DNA of 64,000 nt from Gelidibacter salicanalis (GTDB lineage Bacteria; Bacteroidota; Bacteroidia; Flavobacteriales; Flavobacteriaceae): positions 434,001-498,000 of the forward strand of contig NZ_VORX01000003.1 in the NCBI RefSeq assembly GCF_007997285.1, given 5' to 3'. The translations under genes were made by a program, and so were the position numbers. Each line of letters starts with the position of its first letter. Positions within the stretch are counted from its first letter, which is position 1. Shown here piece after piece: positions 1-9,516 of the stretch. The notes below the pieces were generated by a model. The model worked only from the letters and a program-made list of their open reading frames with translations. It did no database searches and had not been told where the DNA came from.

Positions 1-2
1 AA

Positions 3-464
3 TTCCCTGGTGAGAGTTTGCTCGGAAGAATTGAGTGGAGCTTCATTAAAGGAAAGGGAGATACCTCTAGACCTGAAAATTGGAGAAGTGTCTTAGTCGT
101 GGTAAAGGATAATCCTTTTATAGGCGTAGGTACTTATGGCGGATTAAATTATTTACAAGAACAGAGGAGTAAGACCAGCGAGTCCTTTATAAATGAACAC
201 AACGCGCATAACCAATACCTAGAAACGCTCTTAAGACATGGAATAATTGGATTGATCGTATTTCTTTTAATGATCTATTGCCTTTCAGTTAAGGCACTGA
301 AATCAAGAGATATTATCTTTTGCTCCTTTATATTAGTATTTACTGTCTCTTCAATCACAGAATCTTATTTAATGAGGCAGATCGGTTTAACTTTTTTCGT
401 CTTTTTCGCTTTATTGTATGGGACATTCTATAATTTTGGTGATCCTAAAAAAGCCCTGGAATGA
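3..464 (+). CDS. O-antigen polymerase/ligase family protein (Wzy_C), C-terminal part
   Basis: The frame is open through the left edge, so only about the last 153 residues are seen; the true start lies outside the window. The visible part has a hydrophilic loop with NEHNAHNQYLE followed by GIIGLI and then three hydrophobic segments. This arrangement is typical of the Wzy_C domain of O-antigen polymerases and ligases, inner-membrane enzymes that join oligosaccharide units on the periplasmic side. The stop overlaps the start of the next glycosyltransferase (ATGA), which fits one polysaccharide operon. The family assignment is good; polymerase versus ligase cannot be decided from this fragment. 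Confidence 0.75.
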   Translation, partial: FPGESLLGRIEWSFIKGKGDTSRPENWRSVLVVVKDNPFIGVGTYGGLNYLQEQRSKTSESFINEHNAHNQYLETLLRHGIIGLIVFLLMIYCLSVKALKSRDIIFCSFILVFTVSSITESYLMRQIGLTFFVFFALLYGTFYNFGDPKKALE

Positions 465-1582
465 AAAAAGCATTAATTCACGATTGGTATTATGTAAACG
501 GTGGCGCAGAAAAGGTGATTCAATCGTTAAATAATGTTTGGCCAGATTTTGAACATTATGCCTTAATCGACTTTTTGGATGACAAAGAACGGAACAAGAT
601 ATTTACAGGTAATAACAAAAATGTAAACACGTCTTTCATTCAAAAATTACCCTCTGCTAAATCAAATCATAGGAAGTTTCTTCAACTTTTTCCTCATGCT
701 ATTGAGCAATTTGATTTAAGTGCTTACGATATAGTGTTAAGTTCATCTGCGTCCATTGCCAAAGGTGTTCTAACCCATCAAAATCAGCTTCATATTTGCT
801 ATTGTCATTCGCCTATGCGTTATGCATGGGATTTGTATCACCACTATTTAAAAGAAGCCAATTTAACAGGTTTGAAGGGTCTTTACGCAAAATACGTATT
901 GCATAACATGAGAACTTGGGATGTAGTGTCTTCAAATAGAGTCGATGTTTTTATTGCCAATTCAAACTTCATCGCTAAACGCATACAGAAAATTTACAAT
1001 AGAGAGAGCACGGTCATCTATCCTCCCGTAGATGTTGAAAATTTCAGATTAGTCGAGGAAAAAGAGGAGTATTATTTTACCGCCTCAAGGATGGTGCCCT
1101 ATAAAAAAATCGAACTGATAGTCAGGGCTTTTAATCAAATGCCCAGTAAAAAATTAATTGTTTCTGGAGATGGACCTGAATTTCAAAAAATTAAGAAAAC
1201 CGCCCATTACAATATAGAATTACTGGGCTTTGTTGAACATGAGCAATTGAAACAGTACTTGGAAAAAGCTAAGGCCTTCGTCTTTGCAGCTGAAGAAGAT
1301 TTTGGCATTATTCCCGTAGAGGCTCAAGCGTGTGGCACGCCTGTGATAGCTTTTGGGCGGGGTGGAATTTTAGAAACCGTTATTAAAAATGAAACGGGTG
1401 TATTTTTTTATAAGCAAGTGCCAGAAGCTATAATTGCGGCGGTTGATGAATTTGAAAAAATGACCTTTAACCACGGCGCAATCCGACAAAATGCCCTCAG
1501 ATTTTCAAAAGAACGGTTTGAGACGGAAATAAAGGATTTCATTTTAACTAAATATGCAAATTTTAAGGAAGATCGCTTATAA
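461..1582 (+). CDS. Glycosyltransferase family 4 protein
   Basis: A 373-residue GT-B retaining glycosyltransferase that would transfer a sugar from a nucleotide donor to a lipid-linked oligosaccharide in the cytoplasm. The N-terminal HDWYYVNGGAEKV holds the glycine-rich acceptor loop seen in WbaZ/mannosyltransferase-like GT4 enzymes. The C-terminal half has the E-x7-E donor motif (AEEDFGIIPVE, about residues 279-287) followed by ACGTPVIAFGRGG. It overlaps the upstream Wzy gene by 4 bp, so the two are probably translationally coupled. The donor sugar cannot be told from sequence alone; a mannosyltransferase is plausible but unproven. Confidence 0.88.
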   Translation: MKKALIHDWYYVNGGAEKVIQSLNNVWPDFEHYALIDFLDDKERNKIFTGNNKNVNTSFIQKLPSAKSNHRKFLQLFPHAIEQFDLSAYDIVLSSSASIAKGVLTHQNQLHICYCHSPMRYAWDLYHHYLKEANLTGLKGLYAKYVLHNMRTWDVVSSNRVDVFIANSNFIAKRIQKIYNRESTVIYPPVDVENFRLVEEKEEYYFTASRMVPYKKIELIVRAFNQMPSKKLIVSGDGPEFQKIKKTAHYNIELLGFVEHEQLKQYLEKAKAFVFAAEEDFGIIPVEAQACGTPVIAFGRGGILETVIKNETGVFFYKQVPEAIIAAVDEFEKMTFNHGAIRQNALRFSKERFETEIKDFILTKYANFKEDRL

Positions 1583-1817
1583 GTTAGCTCATGATGATAA
1601 TTTTGATGAGATAATTTTAAATTTTACACGTTTAGCACGAGCCAAGTAGATTTTTAGCTGATTTGTGGTAGTGCTATTATGTTATAATCGGACGACTCTT
1701 TGTAAAAAATCTATTACTTTCGGGATGTAAAGCTCAATTGATGTATTATAATTGAACCAAATTACGCGGTATAGATTGGCATACCATTACTTTAGTTAAA
1801 CCTTATGCATACTAACA

Positions 1818-3170
1818 TTGAACTATAAAAAAGGAAGATATTCAGGTTTAATTAGGCCCTTATTTGTGTTGGTCGATTTAATTTTGCTCAATGTTACGGT
1901 TGCATTTTTCTCCACAAACATTACCAATACCTATTTCTTTGGCATCTATATTTCGATACTCTGGATCATCTTATCTCTTAAAAATAATTTTTATGAAGTT
2001 CAGAGGCACTCTAAACTCATACAAATCATACCTCTAGTATTCAGGCAAATTATCCTTTTTGCCTTTGTGCTCTACGCTTTTATCGGATTCTTTAAACAGC
2101 CCATTGTAAGCAGGTTGGCCTTAGGGCAGTATTTCCTAACGGTTTCTCTCCTAATTTTAATCTTTAAAATCCTTAATTTTTACTTATTAAAAAAATACCG
2201 CTCTATTTTAAGTGGTAACACGAGACAGGTCATCATTATAGGAATGAACTATAAAACAAGACAATTGGTCAATACCTTTAAAGCCAATTTAGATTTTGGA
2301 TACCGTTTAAAAGCACAATTCAATGTTTCAGATCCTGATTTTACCCTCGAGAAATGCTTTGCTTACGTCATTGATAATGATATTGATGAAATCTATTTTT
2401 CGGTAGCCGAATTGTCCAACCATCAAATTAATCTATTGATAGATTTTGCTGACAATAACTTAAGAGAGCTAAAATTTATTCCCGATAATAGAGACGTTTT
2501 TTCTAAAAAATTAAAATACGAATATTACGATTATACGCCCATTCTGTCCATACGATCCATCCCTTTAAAAGAACCGATCAATACATTTCTGAAACGCTTG
2601 TTTGATATTCTATTTTCAGTATTTATAATTGTATTTATCCTCTCTTGGCTAACGCCAATCTTGGCGATTTTAATCAAGTTAGAATCCAAAGGTCCAGTGT
2701 TTTTCAAACAACCACGTAACGGCTTTAATTATAAAGAATTTGACTGTTATAAATTCAGATCTATGATGCCAAATTCTGATGCGCATTCCAATCAGGCCAC
2801 CAAAGGTGATCTTCGCATCACGAAAATTGGAAGTTTTTTAAGAAAAACCAGTATTGACGAATTGCCTCAGTTTTTTAATGTACTGTTTGGAGACATGTCC
2901 GTGGTTGGTCCGCGTCCGCACATGGTCAGCCATACCAGTGCATTCGCAAAGCGCATTGACAAATTTATGGTCCGTCATTTTGTAAAGCCCGGAATTACGG
3001 GATTAGCGCAAATCAGCGGCTTTAGAGGTGAAATAGAAACGGATAAAGATATCATAGGCCGTGTGAAATACGACATCTTCTACATTGAAAATTGGTCTTT
3101 ACTATTAGATCTAAAAATCATCATTAAAACCTTGCTGAATGCCGTTAAGGGTGAAGACAAGGCTTATTAA
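1818..3170 (+). CDS. Undecaprenyl-phosphate glycosyl-1-phosphate transferase (WcaJ/WbaP-like)
   Basis: A 450-residue polyprenyl glycosylphosphotransferase. It would start polysaccharide synthesis by moving a sugar-1-phosphate onto undecaprenyl phosphate. The N-terminal third has four hydrophobic segments, the middle is a CoA-binding-like domain (VIIIGMNYKTRQLV), and the C-terminal bacterial sugar transferase domain starts at KRLFDI. That domain carries KFRSM, SIDELPQFFNVLFGDMSVVGPRP and KPGITGLAQISGF. The start is a TTG; no in-frame ATG lies between the upstream stop at 1797 and this codon. It is separated from the upstream GT4 gene by 235 bp. Its stop TAA shares the TTAA with the stop of the convergent gene. 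The sugar specificity is unknown. Confidence 0.9.
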   Translation: MNYKKGRYSGLIRPLFVLVDLILLNVTVAFFSTNITNTYFFGIYISILWIILSLKNNFYEVQRHSKLIQIIPLVFRQIILFAFVLYAFIGFFKQPIVSRLALGQYFLTVSLLILIFKILNFYLLKKYRSILSGNTRQVIIIGMNYKTRQLVNTFKANLDFGYRLKAQFNVSDPDFTLEKCFAYVIDNDIDEIYFSVAELSNHQINLLIDFADNNLRELKFIPDNRDVFSKKLKYEYYDYTPILSIRSIPLKEPINTFLKRLFDILFSVFIIVFILSWLTPILAILIKLESKGPVFFKQPRNGFNYKEFDCYKFRSMMPNSDAHSNQATKGDLRITKIGSFLRKTSIDELPQFFNVLFGDMSVVGPRPHMVSHTSAFAKRIDKFMVRHFVKPGITGLAQISGFRGEIETDKDIIGRVKYDIFYIENWSLLLDLKIIIKTLLNAVKGEDKAY

Positions 3171-4330
3171 AGTTGAGGTGCTAGGACGTCTAATTGTGTA
3201 TTAAAATCAAAATGGAGTGTTGCCGTCTCTTGAATTTTTGCTTTCAAGCTTGCGTCCAAATCTGACGGAGCTAATTCCGAAAGTATCGAATTGAGATGAT
3301 TGTAATCTCCTGCACGCGCCACCCAGCCCAGTTGGTGGTCTGTCATAAGGGTTTCACCTTCGCCACCTCCAAAATAAAGCATAGGAAGCCCCAATTTTGC
3401 GTATTCAAACAGTTTGGAGGGCACTGACCCGTAAATACGATTTAGGAGCGGAATGACGCCTAAATCGTAGTTTAAAAGCGCGTTGTGTAAAGCATCACGT
3501 GACAGTTCGCCGTGATAGGTAACGGGGAGTTTAGGATGGGCTTTGAGGTAAGCTTCAATCTGTCCGCGTTCTGCACCGGCACCGTAAATATGAAATTCGA
3601 CCGTTTTATAGTCCAATTCCTGACAAAGTTTTAAAACGCCCTGAGCTACCCCAAGCAATCCCGCATAAACCATTCTGATTTTAGTAGAGGGTGCAGTGAT
3701 TGAATTGGATTTTGGAGCATCAAAATCCGGAAAGTTTCTATATAGAAACTTGGGTTTGTTGGGGACTATGAATGAGACATGAGTTAATATTTCCTCGCTT
3801 TGCCCTAAAAAGACATCGGCCTTCTTATAATTTGCCTGCTCCATACGTTCTAAAAGCGAGTAACTAAAATTCTTTTTTAACGCTCCTAATTCCAGACCCG
3901 CTGAAGGCCATAAATCGCTAACATTTAAAATGAGACGTCGTTTTTTGGAGCGAAGAAATGTGCAACAGGTAAATGCTACCAACAGTGGGGGCGATTGCAC
4001 GATAACCGTTTTAGAAATGTCGTTGAACAAGAAATACCAAATGAGACTCAAACTATAAGATAGCATCGCCAATAACCGTAGAAATTTATTTGTTGAGTTG
4101 GAAGCGTAAATCCAAAGTCGATGCACCTTAACCCCACCTTCGTCGGTGGTTTCCTTAAATTTGCCGCGATAGGATTTAAAAATTTTACCAGTAGGGTAAT
4201 TGGGAAGCGGCGTGACGACCGAGACCTTGAATTGACGGTCGCGTAAGCCTTCCGCCAAATGGTAAATCCGGTTGGATGCCGCGCCAGTTTCAGGGGGATA
4301 ATAACTTGTAATAATCAGAATATCCTTCAT
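3167..4330 (-). CDS. Glycosyltransferase family 4 protein (WbuB-like)
   Basis: A 387-residue GT4 enzyme. The N-terminus SYYPPETGAASNRIYHLAEGL is the acceptor-side loop typical of WbuB-type transferases (often L-FucNAc or GlcNAc transferases). The C-terminal domain has VYAGLLGVAQG and SVPSKLFEYAKLGLPMLYFG, with the donor-binding glutamate in KLFEYAK. It is the last gene of a tight minus-strand trio, overlapping the WecB gene upstream by 4 bp and meeting the WcaJ-like gene tail to tail. This suggests a second transcription unit of the same polysaccharide locus. The exact linkage made is unknown. Confidence 0.87.
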   Translation of the reverse strand: MKDILIITSYYPPETGAASNRIYHLAEGLRDRQFKVSVVTPLPNYPTGKIFKSYRGKFKETTDEGGVKVHRLWIYASNSTNKFLRLLAMLSYSLSLIWYFLFNDISKTVIVQSPPLLVAFTCCTFLRSKKRRLILNVSDLWPSAGLELGALKKNFSYSLLERMEQANYKKADVFLGQSEEILTHVSFIVPNKPKFLYRNFPDFDAPKSNSITAPSTKIRMVYAGLLGVAQGVLKLCQELDYKTVEFHIYGAGAERGQIEAYLKAHPKLPVTYHGELSRDALHNALLNYDLGVIPLLNRIYGSVPSKLFEYAKLGLPMLYFGGGEGETLMTDHQLGWVARAGDYNHLNSILSELAPSDLDASLKAKIQETATLHFDFNTQLDVLAPQL

Positions 4331-5424
4331 CGCACCCTATAAATTTCCATCAGATGATCGATTATACGTGCTGCAGCTTGTCCGTCCCATAATTCAGGGA
4401 TTGTACCTTCTTGCCAAGCGCCGGATGCTAATTTTTGAAAAGCAGCGGTTATTTTCTCAGGATCATTTCCAACTAAAACATTGGTGCCAATAGTACAGGT
4501 TTCAGGGCGTTCCGTGTTCGCTCTGAAGGTGATACAAGGCACGTGCATCACCGTTGTTTCTTCGGTAATGCCTCCAGAATCGGTGAGGACTGCAAACGCG
4601 TTTTTGATCAAATAATTAAATTCCAGATATCCTAAAGGCGTTACATAGTGCAGATTCTCAAATTTTAAATGGAGCGCTTCCAACATTTTTTTAGTTCTCG
4701 GGTGTACCGGGAAAATGATGGGATAGGTGGTAGCTAATTCAGAAATTTGAGTAAGTAAAGCCTTGAGTTGATCTTCCTCATCCACATTACTGGGCCGGTG
4801 CAAGGTCATCACCATGTATTTTTGAGGTTTTAATTGAAGCGTTTTCCAAATTTCGGGTTGCTTAAATCGGTCCTCATGTTTTAGAAGCGTATCAATCATC
4901 ACATTCCCAACAAAAAAGATCTGAGCTGTTGACGCGCCAAGATGTTCTAATGTTTTTGAGGCTTGGCGTGATGTGGTAAAAAAATAGTCGGTTAAACTGT
5001 CGGTCACGATGCGATTGATTTCTTCAGGCATTGTAAGGTCTCCTGAGCGAATGCCCGCTTCAACATGGGCAACTTTAATACCCGCTTTCTTAGCCACGAT
5101 GCTGCAAGCCATTGTTGAGGTGACATCGCCCACAACCATAACCAAATCTGTCGGGTGCTCAGCTAAAACCTTTTCAAACCCAATCATTATGGCGGCCGTT
5201 TGCTCCGCTTGGGTGCCGCTTTTGACGTTTAGATTGATATCTGGTAACGGAATGTTTAAGTCTTCAAAAAACGTAGCGCTTAAATTTTGATCATAATGCT
5301 GACCCGTATGTACCAATTGGTAGTGGAGATTTACACCCGCTAATTGTTTCTTTTGAATAGCCTCAATAATGGGCGCTATCTTCATGAAATTTGGCCTTGC
5401 ACCGGCGACGATAGTTATAATCAT
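4327..5424 (-). CDS. wecB: Non-hydrolysing UDP-N-acetylglucosamine 2-epimerase
   Basis: A 365-residue cytosolic epimerase that interconverts UDP-GlcNAc and UDP-ManNAc, or acts on a related UDP-amino sugar in WbpI/FnlC-type pathways. The N-terminal GARPNFMKIAP, the central HVEAGIRSGDLTMPEE and the C-terminal LTDSGGITEE are signature segments of the family, and the length fits (about 360-380). It overlaps both neighbours by 4 bp and supplies an activated sugar to the surrounding glycosyltransferases. Whether it is WecB proper or the FnlC/WbpI paralogue of the L-FucNAc pathway is open; the WbuB-like neighbour keeps that alternative alive. Confidence 0.9.
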   Translation of the reverse strand: MIITIVAGARPNFMKIAPIIEAIQKKQLAGVNLHYQLVHTGQHYDQNLSATFFEDLNIPLPDINLNVKSGTQAEQTAAIMIGFEKVLAEHPTDLVMVVGDVTSTMACSIVAKKAGIKVAHVEAGIRSGDLTMPEEINRIVTDSLTDYFFTTSRQASKTLEHLGASTAQIFFVGNVMIDTLLKHEDRFKQPEIWKTLQLKPQKYMVMTLHRPSNVDEEDQLKALLTQISELATTYPIIFPVHPRTKKMLEALHLKFENLHYVTPLGYLEFNYLIKNAFAVLTDSGGITEETTVMHVPCITFRANTERPETCTIGTNVLVGNDPEKITAAFQKLASGAWQEGTIPELWDGQAAARIIDHLMEIYRVR

Positions 5425-6758
5425 GTGTGTTGTAATAAAGACGAAAATTGTTTCAATTTTCCTGATGTTGACCTTTTCAACTGATCTTGACGTTCAAAAA
5501 GAAGCCGTAAACCTTTTTCAAGATAATGTTCCATTTCTTTTGTGATCAGATTAATGTGTTGGTTTGATAGTGTTTCCCTGCTAACATAAATAATCTTAAA
5601 GGTTTGCAAGTCTAATTGTTCAATAATAAATTCCTTAACATGGCCGTCATCTTCAATGATACTCTTGGTAATATAATAAAAAGTGAGTCCCGCGGCTTTT
5701 TTTCCGCTTGGTAATATAGCAAGATCATTAGAACGCCCGATTAATTTTTGAAGTTGAGGTGTTTTTAGTGTGCTTTCTTTAGATAACACCCCAATATCTC
5801 CAATATCGTAGCGGACAAAGGGATGCGCCTTATTGTATAGTGAGGTAATCACTATTCGACCTTCTTCACCATAGGGCAACACCTGCCCCTGAGGGTCAAC
5901 AATTTCCACATAAAGGGTTTCGCTATTCACAATCCATTCTTTCTTTTTATTTTGGAAAGCAATCACATCCAATTCCGATGCGCCGTACTCATTGATGATC
6001 GGCACACCAAATTGGTATTCCATCAAGCGTTGATCTTCTGCAAACAGCATTTCCGAAGTTACCACACAAGCTTTTAGAGTAGGGCAGTAGTTAGTTAAAA
6101 TGATGTTTTTTTGGCGGAGGAATTTTGCAAATTGAACAATGGCACTGGTATAGCCATTGATATAATCAAAAGCCGTGGTTTTAAATTTTTCCAAATGCTT
6201 TGCGAATGCAGTGTCGCTTAAATCAAAAACTGAAAATCGGTGTCTTTTGCTCAACACATCCTTAAAGCGTTCTTTGTAATATCCTTTGGTGTCTAGAGGA
6301 ATCCCGTAAAAACGCGCTTGAATTGAGGTGTTAAAATCGAGCTCATGCCACCCAAATCGGTCTTGAATCACGCTCCAGGTCAGAGCATGGCAAAACTTAT
6401 CTTTAGCAAACACAAAAGGATCTCCAGAAGAACCTGATGTATTGTTGACGTAAACATTTTTTTCAATGAACCCGGTTGATAATCTGTTGACCAAAGGCTG
6501 TTGCAAATCGGTTTTGGTCATGATTGGAACCGCATCCCACGCTCGATAGTGGTCTTGCTTAAAAATAGTTTTATAATACGGATTATACTTAAGATGATAG
6601 GTAACAATCTGTTCTCGTTGTTGCTCCAAATACTTTTGATACGCCAGTTCATCGAGACCTTGGATAGTCAACAACACGTCTTGCGCTTCCTTTAGTGGAA
6701 ACCCATTCATTTTTAAGGAAAGATCAAATATTTTCACCTTGCTGTGCGTATTGCTCAC
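5421..6758 (-). CDS. CapK-like adenylate-forming enzyme (phenylacetate-CoA ligase family)
   Basis: A 445-residue protein of the PaaK/CapK branch of the ANL superfamily. NNTSGSSGDPFVF is the phosphate-binding loop, INEYGASELD is the substrate/AMP-binding core, and HPFVRYDIGDIG matches the family's YRTGD-type motif. CapK proteins are regularly found inside capsule loci, where they are thought to activate an acyl group for decorating a sugar; this role is inferred. The start is a GTG at 6758; an internal ATG 16 codons later would cut into the conserved FDLSLK region. It is the first gene of the trio with wecB and the WbuB-like gene, and is divergent from purD. Confidence 0.75.
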   Translation of the reverse strand: MSNTHSKVKIFDLSLKMNGFPLKEAQDVLLTIQGLDELAYQKYLEQQREQIVTYHLKYNPYYKTIFKQDHYRAWDAVPIMTKTDLQQPLVNRLSTGFIEKNVYVNNTSGSSGDPFVFAKDKFCHALTWSVIQDRFGWHELDFNTSIQARFYGIPLDTKGYYKERFKDVLSKRHRFSVFDLSDTAFAKHLEKFKTTAFDYINGYTSAIVQFAKFLRQKNIILTNYCPTLKACVVTSEMLFAEDQRLMEYQFGVPIINEYGASELDVIAFQNKKKEWIVNSETLYVEIVDPQGQVLPYGEEGRIVITSLYNKAHPFVRYDIGDIGVLSKESTLKTPQLQKLIGRSNDLAILPSGKKAAGLTFYYITKSIIEDDGHVKEFIIEQLDLQTFKIIYVSRETLSNQHINLITKEMEHYLEKGLRLLFERQDQLKRSTSGKLKQFSSLLQHT

Positions 6759-6946
6759 CTGTAAAGTAAAGAAAATAATTACACTCTGCCTGACATTTCG
6801 TTTACAACAATTTTTGGGTTTCTAATTTGATGCGTGTAGTTGCCCGAGGTGATTTTAAATTTTTTGAAGATCCTCGAGTGCTTTATACTTTTCAGAAGCA
6901 TCTATATTTTATACTTGAAAAATTATAGTTTTCATGGCATAAACTA

Positions 6947-6954
6947 TATTTTTG
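6947..6954 (+). promoter_or_regulatory. -7 promoter box of purD
   Basis: TATTTTTG matches the Bacteroidota -7 consensus TAnnTTTG exactly and ends 17 nt before the purD ATG at 6972. The nearest upstream TTG (6915-6917) is 29 nt away, so the -33 part is weak. The box lies inside a longer upstream open frame, which argues that translation does not start upstream of it. Confidence 0.45.
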
Positions 6955-6971
6955 CAGCAAACAACACGAAC

Positions 6972-8243
6972 ATGACCATTTTAATTCTCGGTTCCGGTGG
7001 AAGGGAACATACCTTTGCTTGGAAACTTGTCCAAAGTCCATTATGTCAAAAATTATACGTAGCTCCAGGAAACTCTGGAACGGCGGAAATCGCTGAAAAT
7101 ATCAACCTTAACGTGACTGATTTTGCTGGGATTAAATCCTTGGTTTTAGAAAAGCAAATCGATATGGTGGTTGTTGGACCAGAAGATCCATTAGTTTTAG
7201 GTATGCACGATTTCTTTTTAAACGATCCCGAACTTAAACATGTTTCGGTGATTGGCCCTCAAAAAGCTGCTGCACAATTGGAAGGCAGTAAAGAGTTCGC
7301 CAAAGAATTCTTGTTTCGTCATAACATACCAACCGCTGCATACCAAAGTTTTGATGCCGGCTCATTAGAAGCTGGATACGCCTTTTTGGAAACGTTAAAT
7401 CCCCCGTATGTTTTAAAAGCCGACGGGTTAGCGGCCGGAAAAGGCGTATTGATATTAAATAATCTTGATGAGGCTAAAGCGGAACTTAAAAGTATGTTGG
7501 TAGATGCCAAATTTGGTGCCGCGAGTACCAAAGTGGTGGTGGAAGAATTTTTAGACGGCATAGAGTTGAGCTGTTTTGTGTTGACGGATGGAAAAAACTA
7601 TCAAATATTACCAACGGCAAAAGATTACAAACGTATTGGCGAAGGTGATACCGGTTTAAATACAGGAGGAATGGGAGCTGTGTCGCCTGTGCCTTTTGCC
7701 ACGGCATCGTTTTTAAATAAAATTGAAGAACAGGTTGTAAAACCAACGGTTGCGGGACTTCAAAAGGATGGATTGGATTATAAAGGATTTATTTTTATCG
7801 GAATTATCAAAGTGGGGGATGACCCAAAAGTGATTGAATATAATGTGCGGATGGGAGACCCGGAGACGGAAGTGGTCTTGCCGCGACTTAAAAATGATCT
7901 TGTTGAAATATTTCAGGCCATTGCCAACCAAACTTTAGATACTATCACTATAGATATTGATGAGCGCGCGGCTACCACGGTCATGTTAGTTTCTGGAGGT
8001 TACCCTGAAGCCTATGAAAAAGGCATGGAAATTACTGGTTTAGAGCACTTAACTGACGTGATCCCTTTTCATGCTGGCGCTGTGATACAAGAAGGCAAGA
8101 TCGTGACTTTTGGTGGTCGCGTCATGGCGATTACTTCCTTTGGAAATACGTACCAAGAGGCCATAAAAAAATCTTATCAAAATATAGAAAAACTACATTT
8201 TGATAAGATGTATTACCGTAAGGATATCGGTTTTGATTTATAA
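6972..8243 (+). CDS. purD: Phosphoribosylamine-glycine ligase
   Basis: A 423-residue ATP-grasp enzyme that makes glycinamide ribonucleotide in de novo purine synthesis (E. coli PurD is 429). It begins with MTILILGSGGREH and contains PEDPLVLG, the ATP-grasp core LKADGLAAGKGV, and NTGGMGAVSP, EYNVRMGDPE near the metal site. The frame is open 44 codons further upstream, but homologues begin at this ATG and the likely promoter lies between. The neighbouring genes are not purine genes, apart from upp, which also uses PRPP-derived chemistry. Confidence 0.96.
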   Translation: MTILILGSGGREHTFAWKLVQSPLCQKLYVAPGNSGTAEIAENINLNVTDFAGIKSLVLEKQIDMVVVGPEDPLVLGMHDFFLNDPELKHVSVIGPQKAAAQLEGSKEFAKEFLFRHNIPTAAYQSFDAGSLEAGYAFLETLNPPYVLKADGLAAGKGVLILNNLDEAKAELKSMLVDAKFGAASTKVVVEEFLDGIELSCFVLTDGKNYQILPTAKDYKRIGEGDTGLNTGGMGAVSPVPFATASFLNKIEEQVVKPTVAGLQKDGLDYKGFIFIGIIKVGDDPKVIEYNVRMGDPETEVVLPRLKNDLVEIFQAIANQTLDTITIDIDERAATTVMLVSGGYPEAYEKGMEITGLEHLTDVIPFHAGAVIQEGKIVTFGGRVMAITSFGNTYQEAIKKSYQNIEKLHFDKMYYRKDIGFDL

Positions 8244-8465
8244 ATACGAATGTGATGAGATGCTCTTGTCCTCTTCGTTATTGTCATTGTAGCCTTTTAA
8301 TTGCAACATCCAATATACAAATGCCACAATGCCTATAATGATAAATAGCCAAGAAAAGATGTTGGCCAACCACCAACTGCTAAGCTCTAATTCTCTTAAA
8401 GCATCAAAAGGCAAAAAAAGAACGTTTACAAACAAGTCTCCAATGCCATTAAAAAAATCTTTCAT
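8238..8465 (-). CDS. Small membrane protein, DUF6341-like
   Basis: A 75-residue protein with an N-terminal amphipathic part (FFNGIGDLFVNVLF), the strongly conserved-looking FDALRELELSSWWLANI, one transmembrane helix and an acidic tail EEDKSISSHSYL. I recognise it as the Flavobacteriia-specific DUF6341 type, which sits next to purD and upp in many genomes. Its tail-to-tail end overlaps purD by 6 bp. No function is known to me. Confidence 0.72.
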   Translation of the reverse strand: MKDFFNGIGDLFVNVLFLPFDALRELELSSWWLANIFSWLFIIIGIVAFVYWMLQLKGYNDNNEEDKSISSHSYL

Positions 8466-8490
8466 GATAATAAATATTATATTTACCCCA

Positions 8491-8498
8491 CAAAATTA
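8491..8498 (-). promoter_or_regulatory. -7 promoter box of the DUF6341-like gene
   Basis: Read on the minus strand this is TAATTTTG, an exact TAnnTTTG, ending 25 nt before the start codon. No TTG lies at the usual -33 distance, so support is partial. Confidence 0.4.
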
Positions 8499-8592
8499 CA
8501 CTTTTTTTATTTGAAAAGATTCATAAATTCCTGACGAATTTTATTTTCATTCAAGTTTAAGATCCAGCAATGAACCCAGAACAGAGCTCAAA

Positions 8593-9516
8593 ATGATTTC
8601 AAGTTTTTTTAGCAAAGCAAAACCTATTCATTTGCTTGTAGTGAGCGCACTGCTTCTGGTTGTATTTACCATTGCCAAATTCTCAGCCCTCAGTCAGCCT
8701 CTATCTCTAGAGCTTATTTTTAAGCAAACGTTTCTATTTGGAGTGTCTCTGGCCTCACTTTTTGTACTCGATTTTTTTGTCAGCAAAAACAATTTGACTA
8801 AAAAGAACAGTTATAAAATTTTAATGTTTGGGCTATTCGTGGCAGTGCTGCCAGAAACTTTGCTCAACTCCAAATTGCTGCTCGCCAACTTATTTATTTT
8901 ATTAGCATTGAGGCGCTTGTTAAGTATTAGAACGCGGAAAGAAATAAAGAAGAAACTTTTTGATGGCGCATTTTGGATCAGTATAGCCACGCTTTTGTTT
9001 TTTTGGGCCTCTTTATTCTATATTCTGATTTTGATGGCCTTGCTGCTTTTTTCTATAATTGACGTAAAAAATTGGATCATTCCAATCATGGGGATTCTGT
9101 GTATCTCAATTATCGCAGCGTCCTATATGATAGTTATGGACAACGATTTTGAAGCTTCTCTCAACGGGTTTTTTGACTTTAGTTTTGATTTTACACCATT
9201 AAATTCCAAACGGATAATTATTGCGGCAACGCTTTTATTGTCCTATGGTGCTTGGGCGTCATTTTACTATTTGAGGAATTTAAAATACCAATTAAAAAGT
9301 AACCGACCATCGTTTATCATCGTCATTATCTCCTCGCTGATTGCTTTGTTAATCATCTTGGTGTCGCCATTTAAGGACGGAAGTGAATTTATCTTCTTAT
9401 TTGCGCCACTCGCCATTATTATGTCCAATTATCTTGAAATCATTCCAGAACGTTGGTTCAAGGAAAGCTTGATTATGGGTTTAATAGTGGTGTCAATCGT
9501 GAATTTAATGTTGTAA
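8593..9516 (+). CDS. Multi-pass membrane protein, DUF6427-like
   Basis: A 307-residue integral membrane protein with about nine hydrophobic segments and a short cytosolic N-terminus (MISSFFSKAKPIHLL). A positively charged loop RRLLSIRTRKEIKKK near residue 110 suggests a cytosolic turn. It resembles the DUF6427 family of Flavobacteriia. The overall style recalls glycan-related membrane enzymes with an acidic residue in the periplasmic part, but no catalytic motif can be named. Its 3' end overlaps upp by 12 bp tail to tail. Function unknown. Confidence 0.65.
   Translation: MISSFFSKAKPIHLLVVSALLLVVFTIAKFSALSQPLSLELIFKQTFLFGVSLASLFVLDFFVSKNNLTKKNSYKILMFGLFVAVLPETLLNSKLLLANLFILLALRRLLSIRTRKEIKKKLFDGAFWISIATLLFFWASLFYILILMALLLFSIIDVKNWIIPIMGILCISIIAASYMIVMDNDFEASLNGFFDFSFDFTPLNSKRIIIAATLLLSYGAWASFYYLRNLKYQLKSNRPSFIIVIISSLIALLIILVSPFKDGSEFIFLFAPLAIIMSNYLEIIPERWFKESLIMGLIVVSIVNLML

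Noticed and set aside
1752-1779. Promoter before the WcaJ-like gene (TTG and TAGATTGG)
   Set aside because: The -7 part does not match TAnnTTTG closely enough to list as a site.
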